This document shows, piece by piece, positions 23,251 through 34,420 of a stretch of DNA of 64,000 nucleotides (positions within the stretch are counted from its first letter, which is position 1; every line of letters begins with the position of its first letter). Both the position numbers and the translations under genes were made by a program. Under the pieces are notes generated by a model. It was not told the origin of the DNA, made no database searches, and worked only from the letters and a program-made list of their open reading frames with translations. This stretch comes from Panax quinquefolius (Eukaryota > Streptophyta > Magnoliopsida > Apiales > Araliaceae): positions 86,322,862 to 86,386,861 of the forward strand of contig CM035166.1 of assembly GCA_020205615.1 (NCBI GenBank), read 5' to 3'.

Positions 23251-25238
23251 ATCACAGCCGCATTATAGTAATAGTTGAGCAAAAAGATATGGAATGGTTC
23301 TTGTACATCAACAGTTAGTAGGGTTATCACATCCACAATACATCAAAATTTCCAAATCTTTCCAAATTATATTTGAAATTCAAAATATCCTTCACATCCA
23401 CCTGCTTCCCAACAGTCGGGCATCACCAAATTCTGAGATACCAGGCGAAGCTCTAACCTGGATGTATGTACCCGTTCCAAACTCGATCGGTGACAAATGA
23501 GGCACATCGGATGATCTCTGTTCTCACCGTAAGCAAACATCAATCGCATATAATTTCAAGAGATTAGCTCAATACAAATCTTTCACACCACTGCATACCT
23601 AAATAGTGCAAGAACACTTGGCATACCACTTTGTGCACTCAAGGCCTCTAAACAAATCTAAACACGAAGACAAAAAATCCACCAAGGAACACTATACCGA
23701 TATCACGCGATTACCATATGAAAATTTTCTTCTATTAAATTTCTATACCAAGAAGAAGAAAATTTAGAGTATATAAATGATTAAGTAGCAATGTTGCGTA
23801 AGTGGGAGAATATAAGAACAAAAGAGCATGGAAAAGGACTATTTTTTAAAGGATAAAATAGTTATAGGATTACTAATCCATAGACTATATAGTCCATGGG
23901 ATTGAAGCATATATGAAGCTAATAAAGAGTCTCGAGTCTTCGTCATATTCCATTAGGCCCATAAAACAAAATAAGTCAAGAATCTCGATTTTTGCTTGTT
24001 AATGATGATGTTTATTATCAAACACAATTAAGTATACTATATGTTTAATCCAGCACAACTTGACAAGAATGATAGAAAGGATGGTTACTCATCAACTTGT
24101 ATGTATATCTATATATACAAGGGATGATCACTAGTCATCAAGATCATACTCAGCAACCTAGAAACAAAAAACTGTCAAAGAAGACGAACAAAGGCCTATG
24201 ACAACATCAATGCACATTTAAGAGAACACATTATTTACCCTTTAATTAGCTGTAATGTGGATCCTGTCCTGCCAAGTACTAAAGACAGGTGTACATATAG
24301 GAGAAGACGGTCATATTTTTTGTTCTTAAAGTATGTGTTGTGTCTATCAAACCTAAAATGGGATTGCAGTAGTAGTAAATGTTCAGCACATTATATTTGT
24401 CAAATTAGGTTGTTTAACTTTCCTTTATGGCTTTCACTCTGTAAAACTGACTATTCTAAGAATTGATTAATGAGTTGAATCATGAAACTAAATCGCCATC
24501 CTCACAAGTTGGAGCTAGGTTTACATGACCCTTGCAGCTTTTAGTATCTTCTTTGAGTGATTATTGTCGTATCCTTGGCAATGATTAAAACTGAGTGATG
24601 CCCCGTGATTTAAGTTCTCTATATAATTAGATACAATGTGCTCACAATTTGAACATAGAAAGCCATTAATATGTGTTTTTATAATGTACAAGTTGTCTCA
24701 TTCTGCTTTCTAGTTGTTTCATGTACAATAATATCGGTAACATTAGACAGTTAAAAAAATATGCCGAATTTGAATTAGTTGCTTCAGATTACAATGCGAC
24801 ATCATGTTCTATCTTCAATATGTTTTAAATCGTTCCACTACAACAAATTCATTAGCCTATCCTAGCCTAGCATAGCAGCAGAATCACTAGTTATTTTTAT
24901 TCACTGCAGCAACAACTCCAATATCCATAAGAAACCTATTGTGGAATTTGTACTGCACTATCAAAAAAATTGGGTCTTTACAGTATAAATTATAAGTACA
25001 AAGAATGTGGTATCTATATCTTCTCTTTGTTCTTTTTTCCTTCTTACCTTTACATATGGGCCAAAGAATAATCAAAACCAAATAATCGTCTCCATTCACA
25101 GATAATCATAACCAGATAATCGTGGATCATTCACAGAAAATTGCAGCATATATAACCAAACAGCATAATGTCTATGGTTAGCCAGTTGACTTCTTCTAAA
25201 TGATTTGCTGCTTGTTATACTAAGCTACTACTGATTTA
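23251..25238. other. CACTA interior, no recognisable gene
   Basis: The sequence is AT-rich with only short open frames, none with a recognisable motif. The string CACTACAACAAATTC at about 24836 resembles a CACTA terminus but has no matching partner or subterminal array. Confidence 0.4.
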
Positions 25239-25458
25239 CTCCCTCAGTTTGGAAATAAGAGTCCTACTATTTTCTCGTATATTAATGTTTCTAAAAGACA
25301 CGCTTAGACATAATTTTTTGAATTTTTTTTCAATAATAAACTTTAAAATTAAGATTTATTACTTCAAAAAATTATTGACAAATAATGAAGAAACTCAATA
25401 TTCGAAGAAAAAAAAAGTCAATAACAAAAGTAGGGCTCTCATTTCCAGACGAATGAAG
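25239..25458. mobile_element. Stowaway-like (Tc1/mariner) MITE
   Basis: This 220-bp unit is flanked by TA (25237-25238 and 25459-25460). The terminal inverted repeats start CTCCCTCAGTTTGGAAAT and, on the other strand, CTTCATTCGTCTGGAAAT, followed by matching GAGNCCTACT. The interior is AT-rich and non-coding. A CTCCCTC start with TA duplication is typical of plant Stowaway elements. Confidence 0.85.
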
Positions 25459-25460
25459 TA

Positions 25461-27300
25461 CAATATTACAGTAATTAGCTACCTTCAACTTTATTACGAC
25501 CACGTCATCTGACAGCAAGTCAAGGTGACTTTTTTGAACATAAACTATTTAAAAACTGTCTCAGTTACTGCTGCTGAACCCATAATTCACAATAATTACT
25601 TATCTTGATAATGAAACAGGACTACACAAAAAACTGTGTCTAGTTTTTCTGTCATATGGCTACTATTCACTCAGCATGCTAACATTCAGTTCTAGTTTAA
25701 GGCAGCAACAAATATAGGTGATTAAAAAAATCATTTAGAAATAAGAAAAGTTGCAATCAAGTTATCATTTGGCAAAGTACACTCACCCATACTGAAGTAA
25801 TTCCAGAAACCTCCTTGAAATGTGTGACAACCTTCCTGAGAAGTATTCAAACAGTTATCAATAAAAAAAAGATGCATGCACTGTTAATTCAAAAGAAGAT
25901 TTCTAAAACGGAGAAGACAATCATGACATATATGACTAGTTATCCAAATACTTGGTGTTGCATGACTACGCACATAGGTAAAATATATTATTATTTCAAC
26001 TTCATTCAGGCTTGGAGTGATTAGCATTGATAACTATACTATTTTATATCACTAGAGCATATATTAAGAATCCATCCTTGGGGCATGGGATCTCAAGAGG
26101 TTAATAGTTTGAAAAAAATAGAGATATTACTCCACAAAGAGACTTTTACAAACATCTTATGTACATTCTAAAATAAAAACAGATTTCAGTAACATAGATA
26201 AATGTTTTAAGCCATGTATAGTAACCCACTGAAGCAGTTCGCCCAAATTGCGTTGTAAGCTTAAGCGTATTACCATTAATAAATGGCTGAGATTGGATTT
26301 GGACTAAACCCATCCGCTAGACATACTAGCGGACATGGTAATAATCAATTCTGGACGTTTATGCCCCCATTTTGTGCAAATCAGCTGCTAATTGAAATAT
26401 GAAAATAGTCTGTCCGCTAGTAAGACTAGTGGACGTGTTATTAACAAATATTTAGAAACCTGCTGTCACGTCCAGTACATAAGTACATTAACCCATTTTA
26501 TGCAAATCAGCTAGTACATATTACGTCCAGTACATAAATACATATTAACCCATTTTATGCAAATCAGCTAGTACATATTAAACCACCTGTTTACGACTTA
26601 CATATTAAACCACCTGTATACAACTTGTTTGTCAACGTGTAAACCTGTAACAAATAAAAGAATACCTCCTGCAACATGACAACAATACAGCAACATAAAC
26701 CAAACCGTTACTCCGATTGCAACAATACAACAACATAATTCAGTGATCAGCAACAGTACACGGCGGTGATCTCGGTCAGTATATTTACCTCCAGTTAGGG
26801 TTTCATTGTGGGACTTCTCTGGTGCAATTTTGGGAAAGCTGCTACAAATTCAGTGATCACTTTGGAAATAGTGTGTTCTTCGGTGCAACATAAAGGTGCC
26901 TTGGCTTCCCTTTTGATGTCGTACATTTTTGATTATTTAGCTCATGCTTTGAAGTGGGTCATTCCCATTTGCTTGTTCTCTGAGTAAATAGATTGACTGG
27001 TGGTACCACTGCTTTCTTTTTCTATTTTTTTTTGCGGGGAGGAAGAGTAGGGACCTGTGTTATAACTAATTACTCTGGTTTTGTTTTCTCTCCCCTTTCT
27101 TTGAGTTTCTGATTTTTTTTGAAGAAAAAATTGATTGAAACTGGTCTTTTAAGAGTTGTTTAGATTTTTGGACTAGGTTTCCAAGTAAAAATTTGGCTTT
27201 CATATCTTATGCGACTTTAATCTTTATCTATTTGTTTTGAGTAATTAGAGTTTCTCAGGGGCTGTAGTTCCTGTAATTTCAATTCTCCTTAGGTTATTTG
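25461..27300. other. CACTA interior with a short direct repeat, no recognisable gene
   Basis: No gene is visible. A direct repeat of about 55 bp (CGTCCAGTACATAA.., ..TGCAAATCAGCTAGTACA) occurs at about 26467 and 26525. The stretch 26760-27300 is T-rich and looks like gene leader or intron sequence, but nothing can be identified. Confidence 0.4.
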
Positions 27301-27307
27301 TTGACTG

Positions 27308-27760
27308 TTGCAAGGAAAATGTAAGATAGACATATTTAGTATTGGTTCTTTTTATAATCTTGTAAAGGAGATATGGATATGGCTAACCAGGATAAATTTG
27401 GACAAGAAAAAAGGAATGAGGATTCTCAGAGAATACTTGATATCTTCTCGGATTAGCGATTTAGCAGTATTGATTCCCCATGAAAATCCTATGGTATGTA
27501 TAGGAGATATAATGGATTCTTCTTCCTGTTACCCTGTATCTATAGTTGAGTCATGCTGCCCTGCTATTTGGGACCAGCCCACCAGTTCACAGAAATTGGC
27601 TTTTGTGATATCAGTGTTCAAAACAATACTAGCTCTTTAAGCACACTTGTATTTAGGAAAGCTAATCTGGGCCCTCCAAGAACTGGTATGGATGGAAACT
27701 TTGACGAATGTAGGTCTCTCATCCAAACCCTAGTGGTTGAATTGTTAGCGTGAATGTTTA
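27308..27760 (+). pseudogene. Unrecognised gene-like sequence upstream of the Argonaute fragment
   Basis: Two overlapping open frames (27308-27640, 110 codons; 27553-27753, 66 codons) have codon-like composition and contain phrases such as SDLAVLIPHENPMVCIGDIM and LVFRKANLGPPRTGM. I do not recognise a family. The segment ends just before a good 3' splice site (27777-27778) of the Argonaute exon and is of the same strand, so it may be intron or exons of a different captured gene. No start or stop can be chosen with confidence. Confidence 0.3.
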
Positions 27761-27778
27761 CTTTATTGCTTTTGGCAG

Positions 27779-28282
27779 ACTCTGAAAATCAACAATTATG
27801 CTGCTGAGCCTATGCTGCGTGCATGTGGTGTTTCAATTAGTAATAGCTTCACTCAGGTTGAAGGCCGTGTTCTGTCAGCACCAAGGGTATAAACTGGATT
27901 GCTAAAAATGGCATTTCAATTTGTTAAATTGTACTCTGATTTATTTTTGATGATTTTTGTTGTCTGAAGTGATGAACATACTTTTTATCTTGTTAGATTG
28001 CTCTGAGGAGTTGCAACTTGCTAGAAACTAAAGTCACCATTTCATGATTGCTATATCACGTATTATTGAATATGATATTCTCAGTTAAATGAACAACTAT
28101 TTGTTATCATTATCTTAATTTGCATTTAATCATTTATAATATTACCAGGACTAAATATTTTTTTTTGTTTTTTTTTTCAGTTTTATCTAGACTTTGTCTT
28201 ATTTGTATTTTTATTGCAGTTGAAAGTCGGAAATGGGGAAGATTTCTTTCCACGTAATGGTCGCTAGAACTTTAATAATAAG
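27779..28282 (+). pseudogene. Captured fragment of an Argonaute gene (AGO4/6/9 clade)
   Basis: Two exons with proper splice sites are visible. Exon 27779-27886 (36 codons) contains EPMLRACGVSISNSFTQVEG, and exon 28220-28282 (21 codons) contains LKVGNGEDFFPRNG. Introns have GT (27887, 28283) and AG (27777-27778, 28218-28219) borders. In the family this block lies after the PAZ domain, in the linker leading to MID/PIWI. Argonautes of this clade bind 24-nt siRNAs and guide RNA-directed DNA methylation. Here a Trp codon has become TAG in the second exon, and the PAZ and PIWI domains are absent, so no working protein is made. Intron retention shows capture at DNA level, not from mRNA. The clade call comes from the recalled family pattern, not a search. 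Confidence 0.85.
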
Positions 28283-29060
28283 GTGTGCTTTATTTATTTA
28301 TTAAACTTGTATTCTTTTGTTTTATTACTTTAACAAGATTTTTACGTGCTTGCCCAAAAACTGGTGGAGCCAACTAAGATAGAACCCATAACCTGCAGCA
28401 GGAAACCATCCAACATGTGCACTAATAACAGCTCCCAGATATCCCCAACTGCATCAGCCCTTAGCAGATTTCCACTTTAAAGCAGACCATTGCAACAAAG
28501 CAGCCAGCGAGGTCCAAAACCAAGCCTAAACGAAGCAAAAGAACCCCAGCAGCCCAGCAACTATAGCCTAGTTTGCAGCAACATACCAGACCCTCTAGCC
28601 CAAATCATGCCAGCAGTAGTGCCGGAAACTGCATGGACCACACTGCAGCAGTGCCGCAGAAACATCTCCAACAGAGCAGCAATACAGAAACAGCAATTGC
28701 AGAGCAGATTTCAAGGCCAGCAAAGGCTAGCAAAACCACACTGCAACACCTCCCCTACTCACGACAGCTAGTAACACCACACAGCAGAACCAGCATCAAT
28801 ATTATATGCTACTTTCCCACCCAACAGCTAGAACATCAAAAATTAGCCCAACCGAAATCAGACTAGCCCAACACAACACCCCAGTCAGCAGACAGCAGAC
28901 AGCAGTCAACATAAAACATCAGGATGAACGCCCAGCTGCTGCCGAGAAAGTGCAGCACAACAGTCAAAGTAGTCAAAAAAGCTAACCAAATGAAACCCAA
29001 ATGCAGTTACCCATCAAGCAGAACCAGCTCAGAAATCAGCTACAGCAGCTGCCGAAATAG
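28283..29060. other. CAG/CCA-rich segment of unknown origin between two captured gene pieces
   Basis: From about 28385 to 29050 the composition changes abruptly to C- and A-rich with many CAGCA, CCAGC and AACAGC words and little T. Two overlapping open frames (28490-28771 and 28573-28866) arise from this bias and are rich in Gln, Ser, Pro and Asn. No domain is recognisable. There are no clear repeats at its ends. It may be a piece of another transposable element or an intron insertion. Confidence 0.4.
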
Positions 29061-29621
29061 ATAGTTGATCTTGCTACATTGACTGGAGCATGTGTGGTTG
29101 CCCTTGGGCCCTCAATTGCAGGTAATATGTGATCTTCTCATTGATGAGTTCCTGGTTGGAATGAGGTATCTGTCTCTACAATAGTACTTGAGATTCTTAT
29201 CAATTTGACTGTCAAGCTGTTGAATTTGTTGGAGCGAAGAAAATTCTTTGAAGTTTGAGTAGTTTTTCCATAGTATTTACGGAACAATGTTACTTATGCA
29301 CTAGTTTGAAGTTCTTTTTGGTATTAAGGCTACTGCTGTGGTGCCCAATTTTTTTCTGCTGCTCATTTTCATAGAAATTACAAAGAGAATCTAAATCTCT
29401 TGGGAAACCTAATACATTTTTAACATTTTCTAAACAGGAATCTTTATACCTAGTGATGACCTGGCAAAGGAGGTACTTGCACTTGAAGTTCTTTGAGAAA
29501 ACTTTGGAGGTTGCCTTTGGAAGAAAGTTATTGGGTCTCCATGAATCTGGAGTTAGCTGATATGGTCAACACCGGTGGTCGTTAGGGTGGTTCCATTACT
29601 GCAGCTCTTTTCCTGAAGCAG
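29061..29621 (+). pseudogene. Captured fragment of a leucine aminopeptidase gene (M17 family)
   Basis: Exon 29061-29121 encodes VDLATLTGACVVALGPSIA. A GT..AG intron follows, and exon 29438-29621 begins IFIPSDDLAKEVL and ends with GGSITAALFLKQ; the M17 block NTGGR is intact before a TAG. M17 peptidases are two-metal hexameric enzymes that remove N-terminal residues; NTGGR lies in the catalytic domain. Frameshifts in the middle of the second exon and the TAG make it non-functional. Only a small part of the catalytic domain is present. The strand is the same as the Argonaute fragment. Introns are kept, so it was captured as genomic DNA. Confidence 0.85.
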
Positions 29622-29723
29622 GTGACGTACACATTGATCAACACACTAGAGCATAAGTTCACCAGGCTCATTTTTTCTTATTCCTCATCTTATTGAAATT
29701 GAATTTTGGTGTTTCTTTTGCAG

Positions 29724-29783
29724 CAGGAAATTTACAACCTTGATTTCCTTGAAGAAAATGATGATGAAGTGGACCTAACATGA
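29724..29783 (+). pseudogene. Orphan terminal exon with an acidic tail
   Basis: After a good 3' splice site (TTTTGCAG ending 29723), 20 codons read QEIYNLDFLEENDDEVDLT then stop. This does not match the next leucine aminopeptidase exon as I know the family, so it is probably the last exon of a third captured gene. Too short to identify. Confidence 0.35.
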
Positions 29784-30563
29784 TGTACACTTCATTTTAT
29801 CTAGTTCGTTGTTATTCTTTCAGTTTTCTTGTGTTAGTTATTAAATATTGTAAGTAGTATGATCTTTGAGAGATCAAGACATAATAACAAATTTTGTACT
29901 TATCGTGACTTGAGCATTATCTATTTATATATGGAGTATTAGTTTTAATTATTGGCTCTTTATGCATTAGTTTATCAATTAGTTTGAAATAGGTATGACA
30001 TTTATATTAACTTGAAATATTAAATTTAATATTTATTATATCAATTACTAAAAATAATAGTAATAATAATAAATATGAAATCATTGATTTGAAAATTAAT
30101 TATAATTTTCAATGAATTTTGATTATTTAGCAATTAATTTTTTATTTAAAATTTATAATTTGTGAAGGAATTTTCTCTCATTAATTTGAAAAAGATTCTT
30201 AATTTATAATTAGTGAACTCGTTAAATAATTTTGTTCTTCACAATATATTATTTGTGAGGGAATCAAGTTATTCACTAATTTCAAATAGTCCTTCTTAAA
30301 ATATTATTTGTGAAGGAAACTAATCTTTCACTAAATAACAATATTCCATTACTAAATACAATTTGTGAAGGAATAAATTATTCACAATATATCATTCACA
30401 AAAAATATTTAGTTATTATTTAGCGAAGGATACCCAATTGCGAGGAGGTCTAATGCGAGCACTCGTGTGAAGGAAATATTTCTTCGCAATAAATCACTTG
30501 TGAGAGATATAGGGCCTCTAGTGAAGGATTTGTCCTTCACTATAGGCCATTTTTGGTGTAGTG
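29784..30563. mobile_element. End of a second CACTA family nested in the first
   Basis: The terminus GGCCATTTTTGGTGTAGTG ends at 30563 and is preceded by a ~400-bp array of GTGAAGGA/TCCTTCAC motifs (about 30163-30540). These differ from the TGACGA motifs of the host element. The matching left terminus (CACTACACCAAAAATGGCC) is not seen inside 22475-30563, so this is a truncated copy. Sequence 29784-30150 is AT-rich and featureless. Confidence 0.65.
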
Positions 30564-31743
30564 ATAATTTCTACCATCAATTTGGGATTATTAAAAATTG
30601 ATAATGGAGGTTCTTGACTAAATGGAGGCTGCCAATGATGAAAGGAAGACCGGTGATGTCGCTTGGATACAAGAAAATTTTGCCTCCATATAAAAATGTG
30701 ACGCTACTGCATACTTTGTCAATAAATATAAGAATTTATGACGAATCAGTGTTGTCACTTATCCACTCATCTAATTAGTGACGAACTAGTATCTCGTCAT
30801 ATAAAATTGGTATTTATGACAATATAAATTGTCATAAATTATTATTTTTCGTCATTAAAAAAATTTCCCTCCAAAATTTTTCAGAAAAATTTTGCCTCCA
30901 AATAAAATTGTGACGATATTATGTATTTTGTCACTAAATATAAGAATTTATGACGAACTATTTTTGTCACATATCCACTCATCTAATTAGTGACGCATTA
31001 TTATCTCGTCATATAAAATTGATATTTATGACAATACAATTTGTCATAAATTAATATTTTTTCATCTTTAAAAAATTTCCCTTCAAAATTTTTCAAAAAA
31101 ATTTTGCCTCCAAATAAAATTGTGACGATATTACGTACTTTATCACTAAATATAAGAATTTATGACGAACGATTTTTGTCACTTATCCACACATCTAATT
31201 AGTGACGCACTATTATTTCGTCATATAAAATTGGTATTTATGACAATACAAATTGTCATAAATTATTATTTTTTCGTCATTAAAAAATTTCCTCCAAAAT
31301 TTGCCTCCAAAATTTTGCCTCCAAATAAAATTGTGACAAATTTGTATTTGGCGTCACTAAATGTGAATATTAGTAACGAAAGCACATTGTCACTAAATTT
31401 TACAAATAATTAATGACAAAGTATTATGTTGTCATTGAAAGAAATATTTTGTGACAATAAATATTGTCATCAATTATTACAAAATGTCACTAAAAGGTTT
31501 CCCTCCAAAATTTTGGTACGAAATTCTACCTCCAAAATAACTTGTGACGAAATTTTGTTAATCGTCATCAAATGTGTAAATTAGTGACGATATAAATGAT
31601 TAATAGTAACAAAAGTAAAGGTCGTCACAAAAGTAAAAGTTTTAGTGACGATTATGAATTTCGTAATTATTAATTAACAAATTGTGACAAAATTTTGTGC
31701 GTGACAAAAAATTTCGTCATAAAATGTGTGATTTCTTGTAGTG
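30564..31743. repeat. Right subterminal region of the CACTA element with a 212-bp tandem repeat
   Basis: TTTTGCCTCC marks repeat starts at about 30677, 30890, 31102 and 31313, a period of 211-213 bp. Each unit has several TGACGA/TCGTCA motifs (TTTATGACGAA, AATTAGTGACG, TCGTCATATAA). Three units are full and the fourth diverges. The block ends at the terminal repeat TGATTTCTTGTAGTG. Confidence 0.85.
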
Positions 31744-31746
31744 TCT

Positions 31747-33262
31747 CTCATAGAAAAGGAGCGTACTCTTCAACTATTAGAATTGCATATCTTGATATCT
31801 GATATAAGACTCCTCTTATAAAGATATCAGTTAACCCTTCTAATCTAATTAGAAAATAGGGTATTATTTAATTAATTAAATTCCTTTAATTAATTAAGCT
31901 CCCTAATCTTATTAGGGATAATTAATTAAACTCTTTTAATTAATTTGCCTCATAATCTTATTAGGATAAATGAGAGTACTTTTATTAATTAATTCCCAAA
32001 CTCCTTTAGGAATTAAATAATAATAATAGTAGTAATAATAATAATAATAAGACTCCTCTTATTAATTTATATTTAATATTTCCAAAATATTAAATAATAA
32101 ATATTAAGATATTTAATTTATTCTATCAACATAGATTAAATTAAATATACTTAACTTATTATTACGATTATGTCATTTGCTTCTTAAATAATTATTCTTC
32201 CTTTTATGGTGTGACCCTTTAGGTTCTCCTCAGATTAAACCGATTGTGAATAAATCAATTAGAACAATTCTAATCTTATTTAAATAAATAAATTAAAATA
32301 TTAATTTATTTAAATAAATAATATTTATTCTACAATAGGGATAAGCCTCCCTAGCGATTAACGACTTTCCAGATAATATAGATTTCAACATTAATCATAA
32401 AAGAACCTTTGAGTAAATAGTTACCGTACAATTCAATCATTCCACCATACAATGTCCCAATTAAATATAAGACATAGAATTACTGTCAAGTCTTATTTTA
32501 TTTAATTATATGTATTTCGACTCTTAAATGCACAACACCAAATAATGCAAATTAGAAACTCTTTTCTAATTTCATTTCGCCGCCAAGGACTACCTTTGGG
32601 TTGTCATTTATCGAATCACATAGACATTTCTCTTCTTTACTGAAGTGGTAGATTCTTTATTGATCATAAATTATCTCCATGCATGACTTATTATACCCAA
32701 GCATACCCTTTGATATACCCTAAGGGTCTTAAGGAATAAGTCAAAGTATAATTCATCATACACATGATACTATGATGATCTCAAGTTCAAAGATCACTTG
32801 TACTACTATCACTACAGGAATTCTTATTGACATTCAAGTAAAACTCCATTAGGTATTCCTTAGCGAGCCACGTTCAGTGAACTTATTCTCTAATAAGCAC
32901 CTACATACTTGCTTTAGTGTCTCCACACAAATGATCATGAGATCAATCATCCTCATCCAATGAGCAAGCAACGTATGTACTAAACTATCTGGATTTACTA
33001 ATCCCCAATTTAGTAATCCAATGATTGGGAACTATTTTAGTTTTAAGCTTTCTAAGAATTTAGATCTCATTAGAATGATCATCATCATTATTCTAAAAGC
33101 ATTACTTAAAACTATGGGTTTATCACATATTATAAAACAGCATCATGTAGATAATTACAAGCCTTTAATAAATTAATACTTTTTATTAATAAATGAATAA
33201 GATTGTTACAAAGTATATACTTTATCATCAAACATGATTGGCTTGTGTGCATACTACTTTCA
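31747..33262 (-). repeat. Larger part of the copia 5' LTR
   Basis: This is non-coding and AT-rich with AATTAATTAA-type runs and an (ATA)n stretch near 32020-32050. It is homologous to 36310-37084 from about 32080 to 32760. It ends TTTCA against gypsy element E. In the direction of transcription it is the U3-proximal side. Confidence 0.75.
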
Positions 33263-33666
33263 AGGATGTCATCAATAAAGACAACCACGAAATGATCCAA
33301 ATATTCCTTGAATACTCGGTTCATCAAATCCATGACGGCCGCAGGAGCATTAGTCAATCCAAAAGACATGACTAGGAATTCGTAATGCCCGTACCGAGTT
33401 CTGAATGCAGTTTTTGGAATGTCATCGGTTTTAATCTTCAATTGGTGATATCCGGAACGAAGATCAATCTTTGAAAAGAATTTGGCGCCTTGCAACTGAT
33501 CAAACAGGTCATCAATTCGTGGTAATTGGTACCTATTTTTGATGGTGACATGATTCAACTCCCGATAATCAATACAAAGTTGCATACTCCCATCTTTCTT
33601 CTTTACGAATAGAACAAGAGCACCCCAAGGAGACGTACTAGGATGAATAAAGCCAATGTCTAACAA
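33263..33666 (-). pseudogene. Reverse transcriptase of element E, interrupted at the catalytic motif
   Basis: The frame from about 33666 shows [44 protein letters not shown] and the catalytic FIDDIL. There the copia LTR begins, and the frame runs on into it for about 40 foreign residues. The upstream join to the protease frame has a stop (TAG where A has a Gln codon). Only the fingers and palm part is present. The sequence is close to the A and C copies. Confidence 0.85.
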
Positions 33667-33683
33667 TTCCTGCAGTTAGGTTT

Positions 33684-34400
33684 TTAACTCCTGAAGTTCA
33701 ATAGGAGCCATCGATATGGGGCTTTGGAAATGAGTTTTGTACCGGGTTCAAGGTCGATACAAAATTCAACTTCACGCTCTAGGGGTAGGCCAAGAAGTTC
33801 TTCAGGGAATATGTCAGAAAATTTATTAACAATAGAAATATCATTCAAATCTGACGAATTTTTGTTTAAATCCGTGACATGAGCTAAGAAAGCTTGACAT
33901 CCGTTTTTCAATAAATGAATAGCTTTATGGCTTGAGATAACAGTGATTGATTTTAATGGTTTGGTTGCTTGAATTCGCATAATAGGTTGGTTAGGAATAT
34001 GAAAGCTAACAACCTTACGAAAATAATTAATTTTTGCATGATGAATAGTTAACCAATCAATCCCTAGAATTACTTCAAACGAAAGTATTTTTAAGGAAAT
34101 AAGATCGAAAGCTAATGTGAGGGTACCGATTTGAACCAAACAAGACTTATAAATAGTGGATGTAATGAAGGTTTCTCCCAACGGAATTTTAACAGATAAG
34201 TCAAAGTCTAATTTCTCCGGAGTCAAATTTAAACGTTGAGCGCAAGTAGAAGAAATAAAAGAATGAGTAGAATCGGTATCAAATAAGGTATATATTTCGC
34301 TAGAGTTTATGATAAGCTTACCCGTGATGACCTCGTTCGGGTTCCTTGCTTTATGGGAGGTCATAACAAACGCTCTCCCTTGAACTACTGATTTTGACTT
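33684..34400 (-). pseudogene. Protease region of element E
   Basis: One uninterrupted frame (to 34427) covers linker SHKARNPNEVITGKLII, protease signature LFDTDSTHSFIS, ILGIDWLTIHHA and the RT linker (NDISIVNKFSDIFPEELLGL). The invariant active-site Gly is replaced by Asp in the D-T-G position, which should kill activity. It is the longest intact protease/linker frame in the window. It overlaps the end of the gag frame in another phase, which is where a frameshift or fusion would be needed. Confidence 0.82.
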
Positions 34401-34420
34401 GTTTGGGACGGCATTTGGTG

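Larger units (their letters stand above)
22475..31743. mobile_element. CACTA (En/Spm-type) DNA transposon, non-autonomous, carrying gene fragments
   Basis: Terminal inverted repeats CACTACAAGAAATCA (22475-22489) and its reverse complement (ending 31743) are flanked by a perfect 3-bp duplication TCT (22472-22474 and 31744-31746). Subterminal regions are dense in TGACGA/TCGTCA motifs. Its length is 9269 bp. No transposase-like open frame is visible. The interior carries a Stowaway-like MITE, spliced fragments of Argonaute and leucine aminopeptidase genes, and the end of a second CACTA family. It would need a transposase from an autonomous relative. Confidence 0.93.
22125..33262 (-). mobile_element. 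5' LTR of a minus-strand copia element, split by the CACTA element
   Basis: The two LTR parts are 22125-22474 and 31747-33262, about 1.87 kb in total. The minus strand begins TGAAAGTAGTATGC at 33262 and ends ACAAACCTAACA at 22125. At 33263 it abuts AGGAT inside the reverse transcriptase of gypsy element E, whose reading frame runs straight into it. The left side of that insertion lies outside the window. A diverged related LTR piece is found at 36310-37084. Confidence 0.8.

Noticed and set aside
24836..24860. CACTACAACAAATTC as the left end of the nested CACTA family
   Set aside because: It does not pair with the terminus at 30563 (CACTACACCAAAAATGG) and lacks the GTGAAGGA array.
28490..28866. 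Two overlapping Gln/Ser-rich proteins
   Set aside because: Explained by the C/A-biased composition; the frames overlap in different phases and have no recognisable domain.
27779..29621. Functional Argonaute or aminopeptidase genes
   Set aside because: Only one or two exons of each are present, with in-frame stops or frameshifts, inside a CACTA element.
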